Position numbers and translations under genes: made by a program. This document shows, one piece after another, positions 1-27,400 of a stretch of DNA of 64,000 nucleotides. The notes beneath the pieces were generated by a model. It saw only the letters and a list, made by a program, of their open reading frames with translations, had not been told where the DNA came from and made no database searches. The DNA is from Trichuris trichiura (Eukaryota; Nematoda; Enoplea; Trichinellida; Trichuridae): contig JBAJFE010000026.1 in the NCBI GenBank assembly GCA_037903355.1, positions 4,960,001 to 5,024,000 of the forward strand, read 5' to 3'. Positions within the stretch are counted from its first letter, which is position 1; the number at the start of each line of letters is the position of its first letter.

Positions 1-1562
1 TTGCGTGATAAATATGGCAAAGAGTTTCAAGGTATGATGTCAACCCAAAAATTAGTAAGAGACGAAACTTTTAGAACTGACTTCTGCCTTCAGGATTAAG
101 CTAGACTGTACTACCTATGGACGGTCAAGTGTCATGCATATCCTGGGAAAAGTTGAGCATTAGATTATTACATCAACAGTGTTAAAAAATTGCTAACGCT
201 ACGTCAAAAAGCTAAGCCAAATCAGTGTACCATTGAGAAATGTTTTTTTTGGTTAGAGAATTGATTTATCGCGTTATTCCTTTTAAGGATAAATCAACGC
301 TTGTTGCTCCGTCAGCCTCGGGAGTTGGAGCCCGGTGAATGTACGGATGATGATGACGACGATAATGAAAAAGAAGGCGAGTTAGTGCCCGACTACTTCT
401 TTGTGAAACAAGCAAAATCAATTTTGAAGTACGCAGTAGTTCCAGTTAGTGAAAGTGATATCGAAAGATCAAAGCATTGAATGCGCCGAGATCAAATAAA
501 GTAAAACTTACCAAGAATTTGCACAAAATGTACCGTTTAGTGAGGAAAAGTGGACTATACTGTGCAATATTGCACGAGATTACCTCGTTGCACAAACTCG
601 TGCTATTTTTTGTTGTTTACGATGGTCGTAAGATTAAAAAGCAACCGCACTGTTTACTGAATTTTGGTTCCCTTGCAGTTGGCTATTCCAACTATTTTCC
701 TAACGATATGGCACCATGTAGATGCTACAACGGTAAAAACAAGCTGGCTGTTATCCAAACTACTCATTTTTGGACATTTCCTTTTGTTGAGTACGCATTT
801 TAGGCTCCCAATGTTGCATTTACAGGTAGAGATGGCAAGTAAAAAGGATAATGTTTACTGAGTACGGAGCTTGTGACAACACGTCGCAACCCGGCTTTGC
901 TTTGAAATCTATCAAAATAGAAAAGCCTTTGTTTCTTCATCTGAACATGAAGCCCTTGTTTCGTTCATTTATTGGAAGTTTGCCTCCCAGAACTTGGACC
1001 GATGTTCTAGTTCGCGCGCAGTAAAGGTTTGTAGCGATCGACTGACCCGTTTGCTGCAGCGAATGGCACACTGTACTCTTGATTCGTTCATATATGGAGT
1101 ACGTTTTTGCTATGAACACTCTTTTGCTTCGTTTCTGCCCGTTTTCCAGAGTTCAACCAGTGTTCTTTTCTCTTTGAGTTGTCCGTCTTACAGGATTCAC
1201 TTTGTCGTGGACAGCAATTCGCTTTTGTGCGGACAACAGCGAATGGTAGATGACGACATTTAAATTGTGAATATTAGAAATAAAAGCAGTGTAACACCGT
1301 TACTAATTTTCGAAACTCTGTGCACGTTCTAGTTTCGTCATTAGCGAGTTCGCTGATTCCAAAAAGAGTGTAAGTGAATGTTCGAAAATTCGAAACGTTC
1401 TTCAGCTTTTATCCCCAATAAGTGCTGATCCACTCCACCTTTGTTCGGTTTAATTACAAATAAAATAAACAGGAAAAGCCGTGAAGAGATCAAACGACAC
1501 GCTGCTCCCGTTACATGAAATGCAATGTTCGCGCTAAGTCTCAAACCCTCCAAGAAATAGCT
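1..1562. other. No gene recognised (left window edge)
   Basis: I could not identify a conserved protein in this stretch. Short frames such as 477-803 show no known domain and no splice-consistent extension. The stretch around 331-385 is rich in acidic codons on the plus strand (GAT/GAC/GAA runs) and could be a piece of an exon or a decayed element. I cannot support either. Confidence 0.3.
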
Positions 1563-1772
1563 AGTCACACCTGCTTTTGAAAACGGGGTTTCTTGGTACG
1601 GGAACAAATGTTTTCATAATGAAGAAGTTTATTACGGATAATTCCCGTTTGTTATGTATATATAGAAGAACTCCGGAGCTTTCAGAAACTGAAAGCTCCG
1701 GAGTTCTTCTATATGTACATAACAAACGGGAATTATCCGTAATAAACTTCTTCATTATGAGTCACACCTGCT
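1563..1772 (+). mobile_element. Fold-back element FB1 with 13-bp target-site duplication
   Basis: A near-perfect palindrome at 1614-1760 has arms containing AATAAACTTCTTCATTATGA and GAAAGCTCCGGAG. The direct repeat AGTCACACCTGCT flanks it at 1563-1575 and 1760-1772. A one-sided tail of about 38 bp (1576-1613, containing GGTAC) sits between the left repeat and the palindrome. Its short centre has lost the CUGANGA core found in its relatives. The arms share TTACGGAT and CGGAGCTTTC with the element at 31 kb. Confidence 0.8.
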
Positions 1773-4700
1773 ATGTTAATGAGCTTATTAATACACGGAG
1801 ATGGTGCTTGTTCTTAATATTGTTAGCATAGTAAACCACGTACCTGCGTAACTTTTCTTCGAGATAAGAAATACTTATGCGTTTCGTTCCACGTATACAC
1901 GTATAGAAAAGGTTACCATAACGCTTTTTAACTGCGAATTTCATTCATTGCCATTGTTTCTTGAACTACAGTTTACTCTAACTATGAAAACTGACTAACA
2001 GAATCAACACTAAAGACACGTTGGATGCCTAAGAGCAGAGCCAGGTAGATTAGTATTCTTTAATGTAAGAAGCTGAATGCTAGCAACTACGATGAGTGAC
2101 CAGCTGGAATGGTTTATATCGGGGGTTTCATGAAATCTTTTCTTAAAAACAAAGATGCTTAAAACAATGGACGCTAACAAGTAAAACTCTTCAAAAACAT
2201 ACTCCTCGGAAGGATAGATATTTTCAATATTAGAATGGCGCAACAGCTTAGCAGTAGCAAACTATTCGCTGAAAGTCATTTTCAGTTGGTAATGCACAGT
2301 GCATATTTTGCTCTTACGCGTGTTTAAAAGTTAACAGTGGCCCTCTAAATATTTTTACTTCGAAAATGCAGCCGCCTTGGACGACGTACTAATCTTCTCT
2401 TGCGAGGTTACCTCTCATCTCGAGAGCCACTACGGCGAGGGTTGCTGGCTGTGACGTAATGGTATAATATAATGAGGACAAAGATAACCATGCCCAACAT
2501 GTTAGCAAACCATGCCAGCTGAATGTCCGCAATCATCGAGATGACCTGAAAAAGCGACAAATGGATAGGAAACGGTTACAGGCTAAATTGTTTACAAAAC
2601 CAAAACCTACTTTACCAATTTGTAATTTTGCAAATTATAAAAAACTACGGGCAGAATAGTAGAATGGAATCAAAGCCCTTTAGCAAAACTCAACAAAATA
2701 TGAGCTGACACCCGCAGCTCTTCACGCACTGTATTAATTTACGATGCGCAAGTACAATAAATCATAGGAGATAGGATGCAGGTGTTTGTTTTTCTATAAA
2801 ACGAACCCTTTGTCTTCCTTCAGCTAACCCTTGTATTATAAGTGCTGCTTGTAATTTTCCCTTGTTTAGGTTGTTAAACAGCAGCATAAACCGAATATTT
2901 GATGACAGAATCAGAGCTAGCAAGAGTGGAAAACATTTCAGCCATACGATGCACACCTACTTTACGTAATTAAGCTGGTGTTTTGCATTCAACATTTTGG
3001 TCTGCGCATAATTTTTGGTTTCCTAAAAATGAAACCCAGCAGGTGTAACGTATTTTGAGGCCCCTAGCAATGTTAGGAGAGTTTCACATTTTGGCAATAT
3101 TTGGCTTGACGTAACACTCACATTGCCGCACAGTGTCCGCTAAATAGTAATTGCTTGTATTTTGCTATTGACTTTGGGTTTACTTCACCCTATATAGCTG
3201 CTTACAATCCATTCATTTCTACCCTAGCCGTGTTTCGCCATTGTTTCCTGTTACCAGCGGTTGATTGCCTTTGGTTAATTTTCCATCGTCCAACATCCTT
3301 AATGCGGTTAAGCCCATTTGGTCCATTTCCGTTTCTTTGCTTCCGTTGCTTTGCGGTCATTCGTCCAACTCTTCCAGTTCACTGCACTGGAATTACCGCC
3401 TTTGCTACGCCGCTTATATGTTTCTGCTACTCGTTCATACCTTGCTGGTTCATTTCCATTAGTTTTCTGCCTTCTTCACGTGCTGTTGTTAGTATATCCC
3501 ACTTGATTCAACCCATTTGTTTCCATTCTTTTTGCTGGTGCCCAGTTAATTCCCTAGTTTTATTCACCTTCTACACTGCCGCATTTTGTTTCGACGTTAC
3601 CACTTTGCTGCGGCTGATTTTGCTCTGTTGGTTTGTTGGCCTTAGTTTACCGCTATTAAGCCTACTAACTGGATGCTGATGGCGGAGCAGATAGACCTCT
3701 AAAAGGTTCTCTAAATAGTGCTTTGCGGCAGTTGTGCTGCTGCTTTCGAAGGAAAAAGTTATTTAAAAGACTGGTTAGTATGTGCATTTATATCATGCAT
3801 AAAGAGAGATCCTGGCCTCCATTGTTTCAACACTTCTGAGCCTGCTTGTTTCCCTTACAGGTTTAAAATATCAAAAATTTGAGTAAAGCTTTCCGTCACA
3901 TACAATGAAGAAAACGCAATAAGCAAATCCACAACTTTTAGCGTTACGCATTTGCCATGATTCTTTTCTGTACGGTCCGCCTCCACGAGTCAGCTTGCTG
4001 GCCTACATTCCTTTGGGACAGTTTTCATTAGCCTACATTTCTAACGAATAAGTGTTTATGGGCCCGAGGATATACTACTCATCCGCCGTACGTATTCACT
4101 ATGCCGTGTTCTAAAATAGCCATGCTTATAGGCAATTTCAAGTTTACATAGGTGATGTTTTAATGTTATTGGTCCTCATAAGAAATCTTGCGCTAGGTGA
4201 GCTTGTAAGCCGCACTCACTCAGTGATAACAACAGCCCGTTTTGTTATATCGCGCAAGACATACCATCATCACGGCAGCAGCACGCATCGTCTCCTGACT
4301 AACCTAGTCTTCCCTTTTTATAGCAATCGCTCGTCTCGGTTAACCGGTGTCGCTTCTGGATAATTTACTGCCGGGGCTGTACTTGGGTGCCCACTTTATG
4401 TAAAAGATTTCCTGCCGACTACTGCCAGCTGGCACGCTGGTTTCCTGCTATACAAACGACTTCCTATCGTTTATTGGCAGCGAGCATATTCCCCGTTACA
4501 AACTTGAAAAATATCGTAAATTCAACCTTCTTCCTATTCGTCGGATTGTCTCTCGCGTGCCTTCGTCAGTAAGGTATAATAGATAAGCGATCCGTAAGTG
4601 TAAGGTTTGTAATTCTGCCAACGATCGTCAACGCTACGATTTTTCTGCTCTTTCATCATCTTTGACATCCTCTCTATTTCGCTTGGAACGCATTGAGGGA

Positions 4701-6077
4701 TCATAAATGACTGGCCTAGATGGAGCACTGCATTCGTAAACCTGTTGCATGGTTTCGATAATCTTCCCCAGTCGCACTTAAGCGTGGTCATAAATGTAAT
4801 GTTGCTCTGACTTCAAAATGAAATTCTCCCATATCGCCAAAAAACGGTTACTCTAAACGCGGTTCGCTCTGAACGTTACCATAACGCACCAAAGGGTTAC
4901 CATACCATACCAGAATAACGTTACCATATCGCATAAATTGAAGGATAAAAGATTAAATAAACTTTACTTCGTCGGTTAGAATTTTCTGAAAGCTACAAAT
5001 CTTTTACAAGAACGTTTCCAACAAACCACTTATCTATCTAGGTAGCTCAACTTCCTAGCTGGCTCTCAAGTCTTATCCCTAAAGGTGTCCAGACAAAGAA
5101 GTTTCCCTTTGACTCATTTTCAAAGAATATGCTATTAAAACGATCTAAGAAAGCGTCTTCCTTGCCATTTTGCACGGCAACAAAAATGTCACCTACGTTT
5201 AAACATCTTGCTAACTCTGAGGCCACTGTGTAGAGGAAGTGCATTTTGTTCAAAGTCTTTTATGAACATTTCAGCGACGAGTGGAAAAGAACTGCTTCCT
5301 CCTGAAGCTTCGGTTGGACGTCTGTTGTTTGAAAGCAAAAGCATTTTTGAAGATGGAGCATACTGCCTCCAATGAGCGAAAGACTGTGGAACTGGTTCAG
5401 TTTAATTAATACAGGTTCAATCTGGAACTAGCTTAATACAGGTTTCACGGACCACATTTTCCAGGGTGATCAGGATGTATCACAACAGTGCTAATGAATA
5501 GATCCTAGTCAGAAGTACATCGAATTAGAAGCGCATGCACTGAATCGGTAATGGGAGTCATAGATGACGACAGCTCGAGACGACAATCTTAAGCGTTAGT
5601 GGCTCACAAACTACAATGTTTCTCAATCCAGTGGAAAAACTAACAATCGTGTTCTACTTTCTCACCTGTTCGTTTATATGGTAAGCTTCACATTATCAGA
5701 ATTGCAATGGGCCACACAAGGGGATTTTTTTGAGATTTGCTATCCTGGGATTAATGCAGAATGTTTAGAAGAGAATAGACCACACTGCCTTTGTCAATTC
5801 AAGAACTACCAGATAGAAGACAAATAACGTGGCGCAATGAAATGCAGTTGAGCTTAAATTAAAATAATAAAAGCGTCGACGTTTCATTTTACCGCACAGT
5901 AACATAAGCTGTCGTTCTATATACTCAGTGCAAAGGGAGAGACAGGAAGACGAGAACATTTTCTCGGAAAGGATGCAGATACTCAACGGAGCAAATAGGC
6001 ATTTAAAGAATGACAACAACAGACGTACGTGGCAGGATAAAATGAAAATCGCCACCTATTGTTCCTTGTTTTGACTT
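1773..6077. other. Intergenic, downstream of unc-104; no gene recognised
   Basis: No conserved domain was found. The motif GTTACCATA recurs at 1912-1920 and about four times in 4875-4930, often as GTTACCATAACGC. A pyrimidine-rich stretch at 3155-3679 gives a 174-codon plus-strand open frame that is hydrophobic and of low complexity. I treat it as base-composition driven rather than a gene. The segment just below 6077 should hold the unc-104 3' UTR. Confidence 0.4.
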
Positions 6078-20556
<14,479 letters not shown>

Positions 20557-23500
20557 GATTCTTCAAAGCGTTAATCTGAAAATAAAAGCACATATTGGTC
20601 CGTTACAGCAACTTAATCTATGCGCAGAAAAATGCAAGGAAGCATGCCTTCGAATTTAAACATCGGGCCGTTTTAGGTTTTCCTTTTCTCGGCCGACAAG
20701 AGCATGAACTCAAGGTATCATAGCCACCTAAAGGGAAACGTTCTGGCAGGACTTCGCGCAACTCGCTCCAAAAAATGAATTCTTTTTTGCTCTTCGCGGG
20801 AACCTCTTCCATCCAACTTGGCGGCATAAGGACCTGCGTTGCCAAAGCTTATCCTTTATTTGCATACTAACTGCATACCTGTACTTTTATTTTATGCGTA
20901 TGATTAAAGATACCGGTCCGAAAACTTCATCCGATACGAAACGAAACACATAGTTTCTTCTAGCGAATCGATATTCAAGTACGCCTGATAGTAACTTATG
21001 GTAAGTACTGTCCTTATTTAGCCAGCCTTTCACGCTTTTGTAAATTCATAAAATCAGGTGCAGAAATACTTTGTAACAACAAATCGTAACAGTGCAACTT
21101 TCTTAAATTGTTGCAGAAGTCATTTGGAAGCAGTTTCATGCAATAACGTCAGTCCACATAGAGTCAGACTTTTATGCCCTTTCCTAAAAGACTGCAGGTT
21201 CATAGTAGTTAAACACGCTGGAGCATCAAACTACTTTAGATAGCTCGAACCTTCTGTTACTTAAGGATCAGTAATCCATGAGAGTTGTTTCAAGTATTCC
21301 AAGGTCAAGGAAACATTATTCCTGCTAGCGAGCTTCGGTGAATCGCGCTTGACTCTTAAGGTATTCCTAGAAACAGTGGTGAATTCTGCCTCTGCTGACT
21401 AATCACTTTCAGCTGAAAGCTGAAAAGAGAAAAAAATTGTCTCTAGAGTTGACTCAGCCTGATTGTCGTTGTTAATAAGATAAGCGCAGAGAACGCAACA
21501 TTGATTAGATTCAAATGGGAATAGAATTAAAGTTTGCGGTGCGTTTCTTTAGTTGTAAACTTTATACACAGATAGTGCAAAATATTATGCTAACAGTTTT
21601 CTTTAACAATAAGACTGGACATGCTTAAATTTAAAGCAGCGGCTGCCCAAAATCTTGCATTGCTCTCGACATCTTATAATGAATTTTACTCTTTCCTACA
21701 CGAAAGAAAATTTCAAAAAATTTTGAAGTACAGCATAACTGCGGAACGGGCGGTGAGCACTACTGTTGCACTTAGATAAAACGAGGAGTGCTTACATTTA
21801 AAACAGCGACACCAATTCACGAACAGAAACACGGAACCATCCGTTCGTCTGCAGTTACGCCATCCTTTGAAGTACATCAAGAATTCTTGTCGTTTAATAA
21901 CCTGATGTGTGCTTGAACCTTTGTCTCAAGACCATCGTCTACCTGCTACGTCATCAGAAAGTATATTAATTGGCAGGAAATTTAAAGAAAGAGCTCCATG
22001 CGTTAAGACTCACATATAATAGTGTCCTCTGATCCATGTGATCGAAACAGCATGAGTCCAAATGATAGCAACCAATTCCCTTTTAAATATGGTTATTTTC
22101 AGTAGTTTCTTAAAATTTCATAATATATGTACTGGGCTAAATAGAATTCATTGAAACAATTAAATATGGAGCTTTTAAGGAAAACCCCCTCGTCACCGCT
22201 GTTACTAAAATAGCGAAAATCGGCGATATTGACGTGGCAATTGATGTGTGGTGTCATTTTGAAGTAACAGCTGAGTTTTAATAGTGGTCTGGTTGGGATG
22301 AGCTTAAACATTGACTTTCTTTCCATTTGAGTAGTAACATCAGTTGTGAAAATTGAAATAAAGAGGATAATTTCCATGACTGTTTTGCGCATTATTTATT
22401 TTCTCTTCAGTTACTCTTCCTCACCATGTCTGGTGTCTTCTTCTTGCTTCTTGTACCATCTTTATTCATTCTTATTCATCGTAGCTTTTTCTTTGTGCAT
22501 GTTCTTCAGGAAGAGAAGAAAAGGTAAACAAAAACGAAGAAAGAAGGCACAGAAAGGTAAAATACTGACGACGGTGTGGAGGTTTAACTGAAGAGACGAA
22601 ACGAATAATTTGCACAATGAACAAGGAACCTATCCTCTTTAATTCAGTATTCACAATTGATTTTACTATCATTATTTGGAAAGAGATCGTTTAAACTTAT
22701 CCCAACTCAATCATTAAACTTCAATCCTTACTTCAAAATCACATGACAATTACCACATCAAAATCGCCGTCTTCCGCTATTGTTTCAGCGCTGATGGCTG
22801 GGAAGGTCTTTCCCAAGAGCTCTGTGTTCAGTCGCTTTAATAAATAGTTTAAGCCAGCACAAATATTATGATGACCAATTTCTTAAAAACTGTACAGTCT
22901 GTCATGAACATTTTAATCTAAGCGCAGCAATTGCTATGTTGACCGAAGGCATGCAGACGAACAGCTATTAATAGCAACTTTTCAAACTGTTATCAAACCA
23001 GGAAGTTTTGCTTGAACAACTGTAAAAGGAGCAAGGTGCAGATTGTTAAAATACCTTACTTGAAATTGGAAGACTATAGTTGACAAGTCATTTAGCATTG
23101 TGTCGTGCAAAAACAGGCTTCCTGCATTGCAGCATTAGTATTTAGAGAAGGTAAAGATTACATGTTTAGCGAGCAAAACTCACCGTTTTTGATGGCAGAA
23201 GAATTTAGCTCGAGCTGATTCATCAGGATGCCACAGCAGTTCAACCACCTCTCGTAACGCAGTCGTCGCCTTGAAACTTAGAATGACATCAATAAACTAC
23301 AGGGGAGGTGGAAAAATCAATGGATACTCTTGCGTCATCAAAAAGGAAGATGTTTGCTCCAAATCGAAGCTACCCAGCGGGCTACTTGACCGGCGAACGC
23401 ATTATGGTGAGTAATGGAGACAGTCGGGGTACTTAATGAGTAACGGTTTCTTACTTTGCGTAGGCGAGTTTTTTGGTAACATCGGCGCCACTTTATGAAT

Positions 23501-24053
23501 GCATAGTTTTCCTTGATATCTACGGAATCTACACAATTTTTTTTATCAGCAAATTCCACACAAGGTAGAGAGTGTGTATGAAGCTAAACTGTTAAGAATG
23601 GAACTTCGCTAAGCTGCGTAAAGTAAAGAAAGTTTTGTGGAACTCAGTTCTTTCTTAATCCAGTGAGCGTGCGGAGTCGTTCCTGCAGTCGATTGATCGA
23701 CACACCAATCGATTCACTGATCGACTGAGTTAGCCACAGGGGCTGTCATGGAGCTTTTGTTAGTTATGCTGTGTTCTTTAGTGTTTTGCAAAATCTGTTC
23801 AACTGAGCAGCCACTATAACTTCAAATAATGGTGTTTGTTTAAGTTAGTACGATGAAAGAAGCAAGCGTAACAAAAAAACTCTTCTTCAGAAACTTCAAG
23901 TAGTTCTGATTTTGAAAGAAAAAGCCCATTTGTAGCTTGAGCTTACGTGCTGCATACTCTGCGCGAAAAGCAGGATCTGCCTTTTCTGTGCATTGCATCC
24001 TTCATTCCTGCTGACGGATGCGATGATAAACACGTGAACGTTTTCCTTTATCC
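20557..24053. other. Upstream flank of unc-104; no gene recognised
   Basis: This region should contain the unc-104 promoter and 5' UTR near 20557-21000. I cannot point to a specific promoter element. Small open frames elsewhere (for example 22346-22591) are low complexity or lack domains. Confidence 0.35.
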
Positions 24054-24469
24054 AATTCAATAACTTCACAACTTCATACGGTATGTGTTCTTGCCCGTTG
24101 ATGGGTTCTGAAATTAAACCGAAGCAAATGCCCTACCAACGGATGGATGAGCAATTATTAAGGAAAAATACAGAACAATTCTTAACAGTTTCGGAGCTTT
24201 CGGGACTAACCTTGTCCCGTCGTCAGCGATGGTGGTAATGGTGACCATTACCACCATCGCTGACGACGGGACAAGGTTAGTCCCGAAAGCTCCGAAACTG
24301 TTAATTTTCTGTATTTTTCCAATAATTGCTCATCCATCCGTTGGTAGGGCATTTGCTTCGGTTTAATTTCAGAACCCATCAACGGGCAAGAACACATACC
24401 GTATGAAGTTGTGATGAAGATCCACTGCCCCGTTAAGAAACACCCTGTGTTCAAAATAATTCAATAACT
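24054..24469 (-). mobile_element. Fold-back element FB2 with 12-bp target-site duplication
   Basis: A 349-bp near-perfect palindrome spans 24066-24414. The direct repeat AATTCAATAACT flanks the insertion at 24054-24065 and 24458-24469. A one-sided tail of 43 bp (24415-24457, containing CCCCGTTAAGAAACACCC) lies on the right. Each arm holds the block CCTACCAACGGATGGATGAG. The right arm reads the core CTGACGA, GGGAC, loop, GTCCC, GAAAGCTCCG at about 24260-24294 on the plus strand, and the left arm reads it on the minus strand. Confidence 0.85.
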
Positions 24470-27400
24470 GTTCTTTTACGTTCAATTCAAGACTTCTGTC
24501 TACAAATGTTCATTCACTAATTAGATATATTTACCAATGAGAAAATCAAGCCTCCGCAACAACGCTCCTAAACTTTGTAATCAATTTCGGCTTCCAGAAA
24601 CGTTAAAAAACATTTCATTAAAGGGAATCGCTGTGCCGTTCCACAGAGTTAGCTTTCAGTGCAAGCAAAATGCTCTGCTACAAGCGCCTCTGCCAACAAG
24701 CAACAGGAATCGATAAACGTTTGCTAACAAAATGGCTAAGAGCTGAACCTAGACTGAAATTCCTGAACACCAACCTGCCTAAATGCTGTTATGTATGTCA
24801 ACGTTAGATACCGTTAACTACGCGCAGACTAAATTTTTAGGATTACGTTAGTGCACATAAAGCATGAACCGTTCAGCAATGTACACTGCTTAGTAAAGTG
24901 ATTGACTGCTCAATAAAAGCAGTTAACTTTTTTCAGTTTCCATAACAAAGCAATAACGTTTTTAAGACTGAACAAAAGTATTATAATTATACATCATATA
25001 TGCGTGAACAACATGTGAATCGCTTAAGTATTTTTCTCGCTGAGACGTTGTTTGTTCATGCACTTATAGGAAACGTCCTTCCCTTTCAGTTAAAATCAAT
25101 GAATGACCGCTATTTCTTTCGTAATGTCTACAGCAATATCAATCGTAAAACAGCAGCTAGTTTTAGCGTCTTTCTGTGTTCAATGTTTTCCTTGCCATTG
25201 TCGATCAATACGGAAAATTGGCACAGTGAGAGGTTTGAATCAGACACACTTGCAATAGTTTATTTCGAAAAAGGGCATTGACCTTCGAAATTGAACAAAG
25301 GGGAACGTTTTATCTCTAGGCATGTTGCCGCCTGGTAATCGCCAACCATTGGCTACATTTGCTTATTACATGTAGCCGCGAAACTATGCAACGTGCTGAT
25401 CGAATCCAAAGTGGGCAGGAAACACGCGTTTACACTGGACTTAAGTTTTTGTGAAGTCGTTTAGGTGCATTTCACTATGCGCTTCGAAAGTAGAATTCAT
25501 TTTAGCTTAGTCAAAGACATCAGTTTGGTATTTTCAAGAGAAAGTAAATGTTTGCAAGCAGGTTTACTTTAAGACTTCATTAGGAAAACTATTAATTCCC
25601 CTTCTACCCAACTGCACTTAGCTTTTCCCAATCTAAAATAAATGTTCAATACTTCGACGAGAACTCGTTGTTGTCCCTGCTGTAAATTACTAACATTCAC
25701 AGCGATCTTAAAATACTCGCGAATGCTTCTCATTGAAAATAGCAATGAAAAAGTAGTTCCGTTGATGACCAGTAAATTCTGCTCCGTTCTGAAGCAGCTT
25801 AGTCGCACATTCAAATTCCAGTGGTCTTAAAGTATTGACAATAATATACAACTAGCTCAACTAACGGATTATTAAACGTTATCGCAGGGGTATTCATTTT
25901 GAGTGCCTCAATTGAGAAAGGAAAATTCCTTATGTCGTTACTGAATAAGTGAAGAAGCAAATTGCGTTCTTGTGTCTGGTAGACCAGTACATTACTTTCA
26001 AAGCGGCTACAAAATCTCGACTTCTCAGAAAAGATAAATTTGGCATGTATATGTAATTCTCTATGCGAAGGCTTAATAAGTTCGCTTCACAAGACTGGTC
26101 TAAGTCAGCTCTATGCTGTTCTGTCTTAACCGAGTTGTTTTACAAGAACAGTTCAGCAAAATGTTTAATAAAAGTGGAAGCTCCCCTATTGTTAGCATGC
26201 TGATGACAGAATTAGTTGTTCCCCCTCCCGTATACTCTGCCTACCTGTCGCAATCAATAAAAAATAACATAACTTGATCCCACGTTATTTGTCCATGGAA
26301 ATTCACTCAGCCGTCATCATACATTCTGCATTCAATTATAAACTCTCTTGTATACTTGGATAACTGCTTTATTCTTTTACTTTCGGTCATATAAATACGC
26401 GAAGCGATATTTTTAGTCCCAGGCAAAATCAGCTTCAGTTAAGCTGGTCTTGTCATCATCTCAATGAAACAAGCAACAATGGGATCGTTTGCAGGTTGTT
26501 TGAATCATCGATGTCATTTCCAACTGATAGAAGCGAAATGTTTTGAACGACCAATGAAATTCAGATAAGCTCAAGAATGTTGTAGGCTGAAAATTTTTGT
26601 CGCTCAGCATTATTCAAGCTTAAATGGCTCCTGTATTGATTTATGGATTCAATAATGTTTGTCTCTCACTGCGAGTGCATGTATGCTATCAGTTTCGCAT
26701 AAGACGAAGCCCAATTTCAACCAATCGAAGGTTTACGCTATTGTCGAATTAGATAAGCTGATTTTCGTGCAAGCAAGGGAGAAAAGAATGTCAGTGATGT
26801 GCTGTCACCTTACAGCATTAGTGTGGACTGGAAAATTCCGGCCATAAAATGATAAGCAAGTAAAACATCTAAACTTAGCACCAGACATGCAGATGTAGTC
26901 GGTAGAACCACTGGGGGCAATGGTTGACTATCCATTCACTGATGCTCAGAAAGGTAAAGCTAAGTTTGCTAACCTTACCGAGTTTTTATGAAAGGCTAAT
27001 TAGCTGAATTTCCAGTCTTCCTTTAGACTACCACGAAATAATGCAAGATGATAGAAAGTCCATTTGTCTGAAAGTGTAATAAGTCAATCACTCCTAGCAG
27101 CTATACCGTTTGCATTCCTATCCTGAATGGCTTCATTGTGCTGAAGAAGCTTAGCATATTATTATGCACGTTGACGTTAAAAACTGAAAGAACAATAGTT
27201 TTGACCTCAAGAGATCATATCAGCTTGGCAACAGAAAAAGGAACACATGGTAACCAATACTTTGAACTACTATGTATATATATCATAAGTGAACGGCGCA
27301 GTAACCTGAAATCTATTGAAGTTATTTACGTTTCACTAACTGCCATAGTATTAATAATCTCCTCGTTTAAGTTAAAGAAAATACTAAAATTAGCTTCCAC

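Noticed and set aside
3155..3679. 174-codon plus-strand open frame, the longest in the first 6 kb
   Set aside because: It is hydrophobic and driven by a pyrimidine-rich strand, with no domain, no signal for start context and no neighbouring exon.
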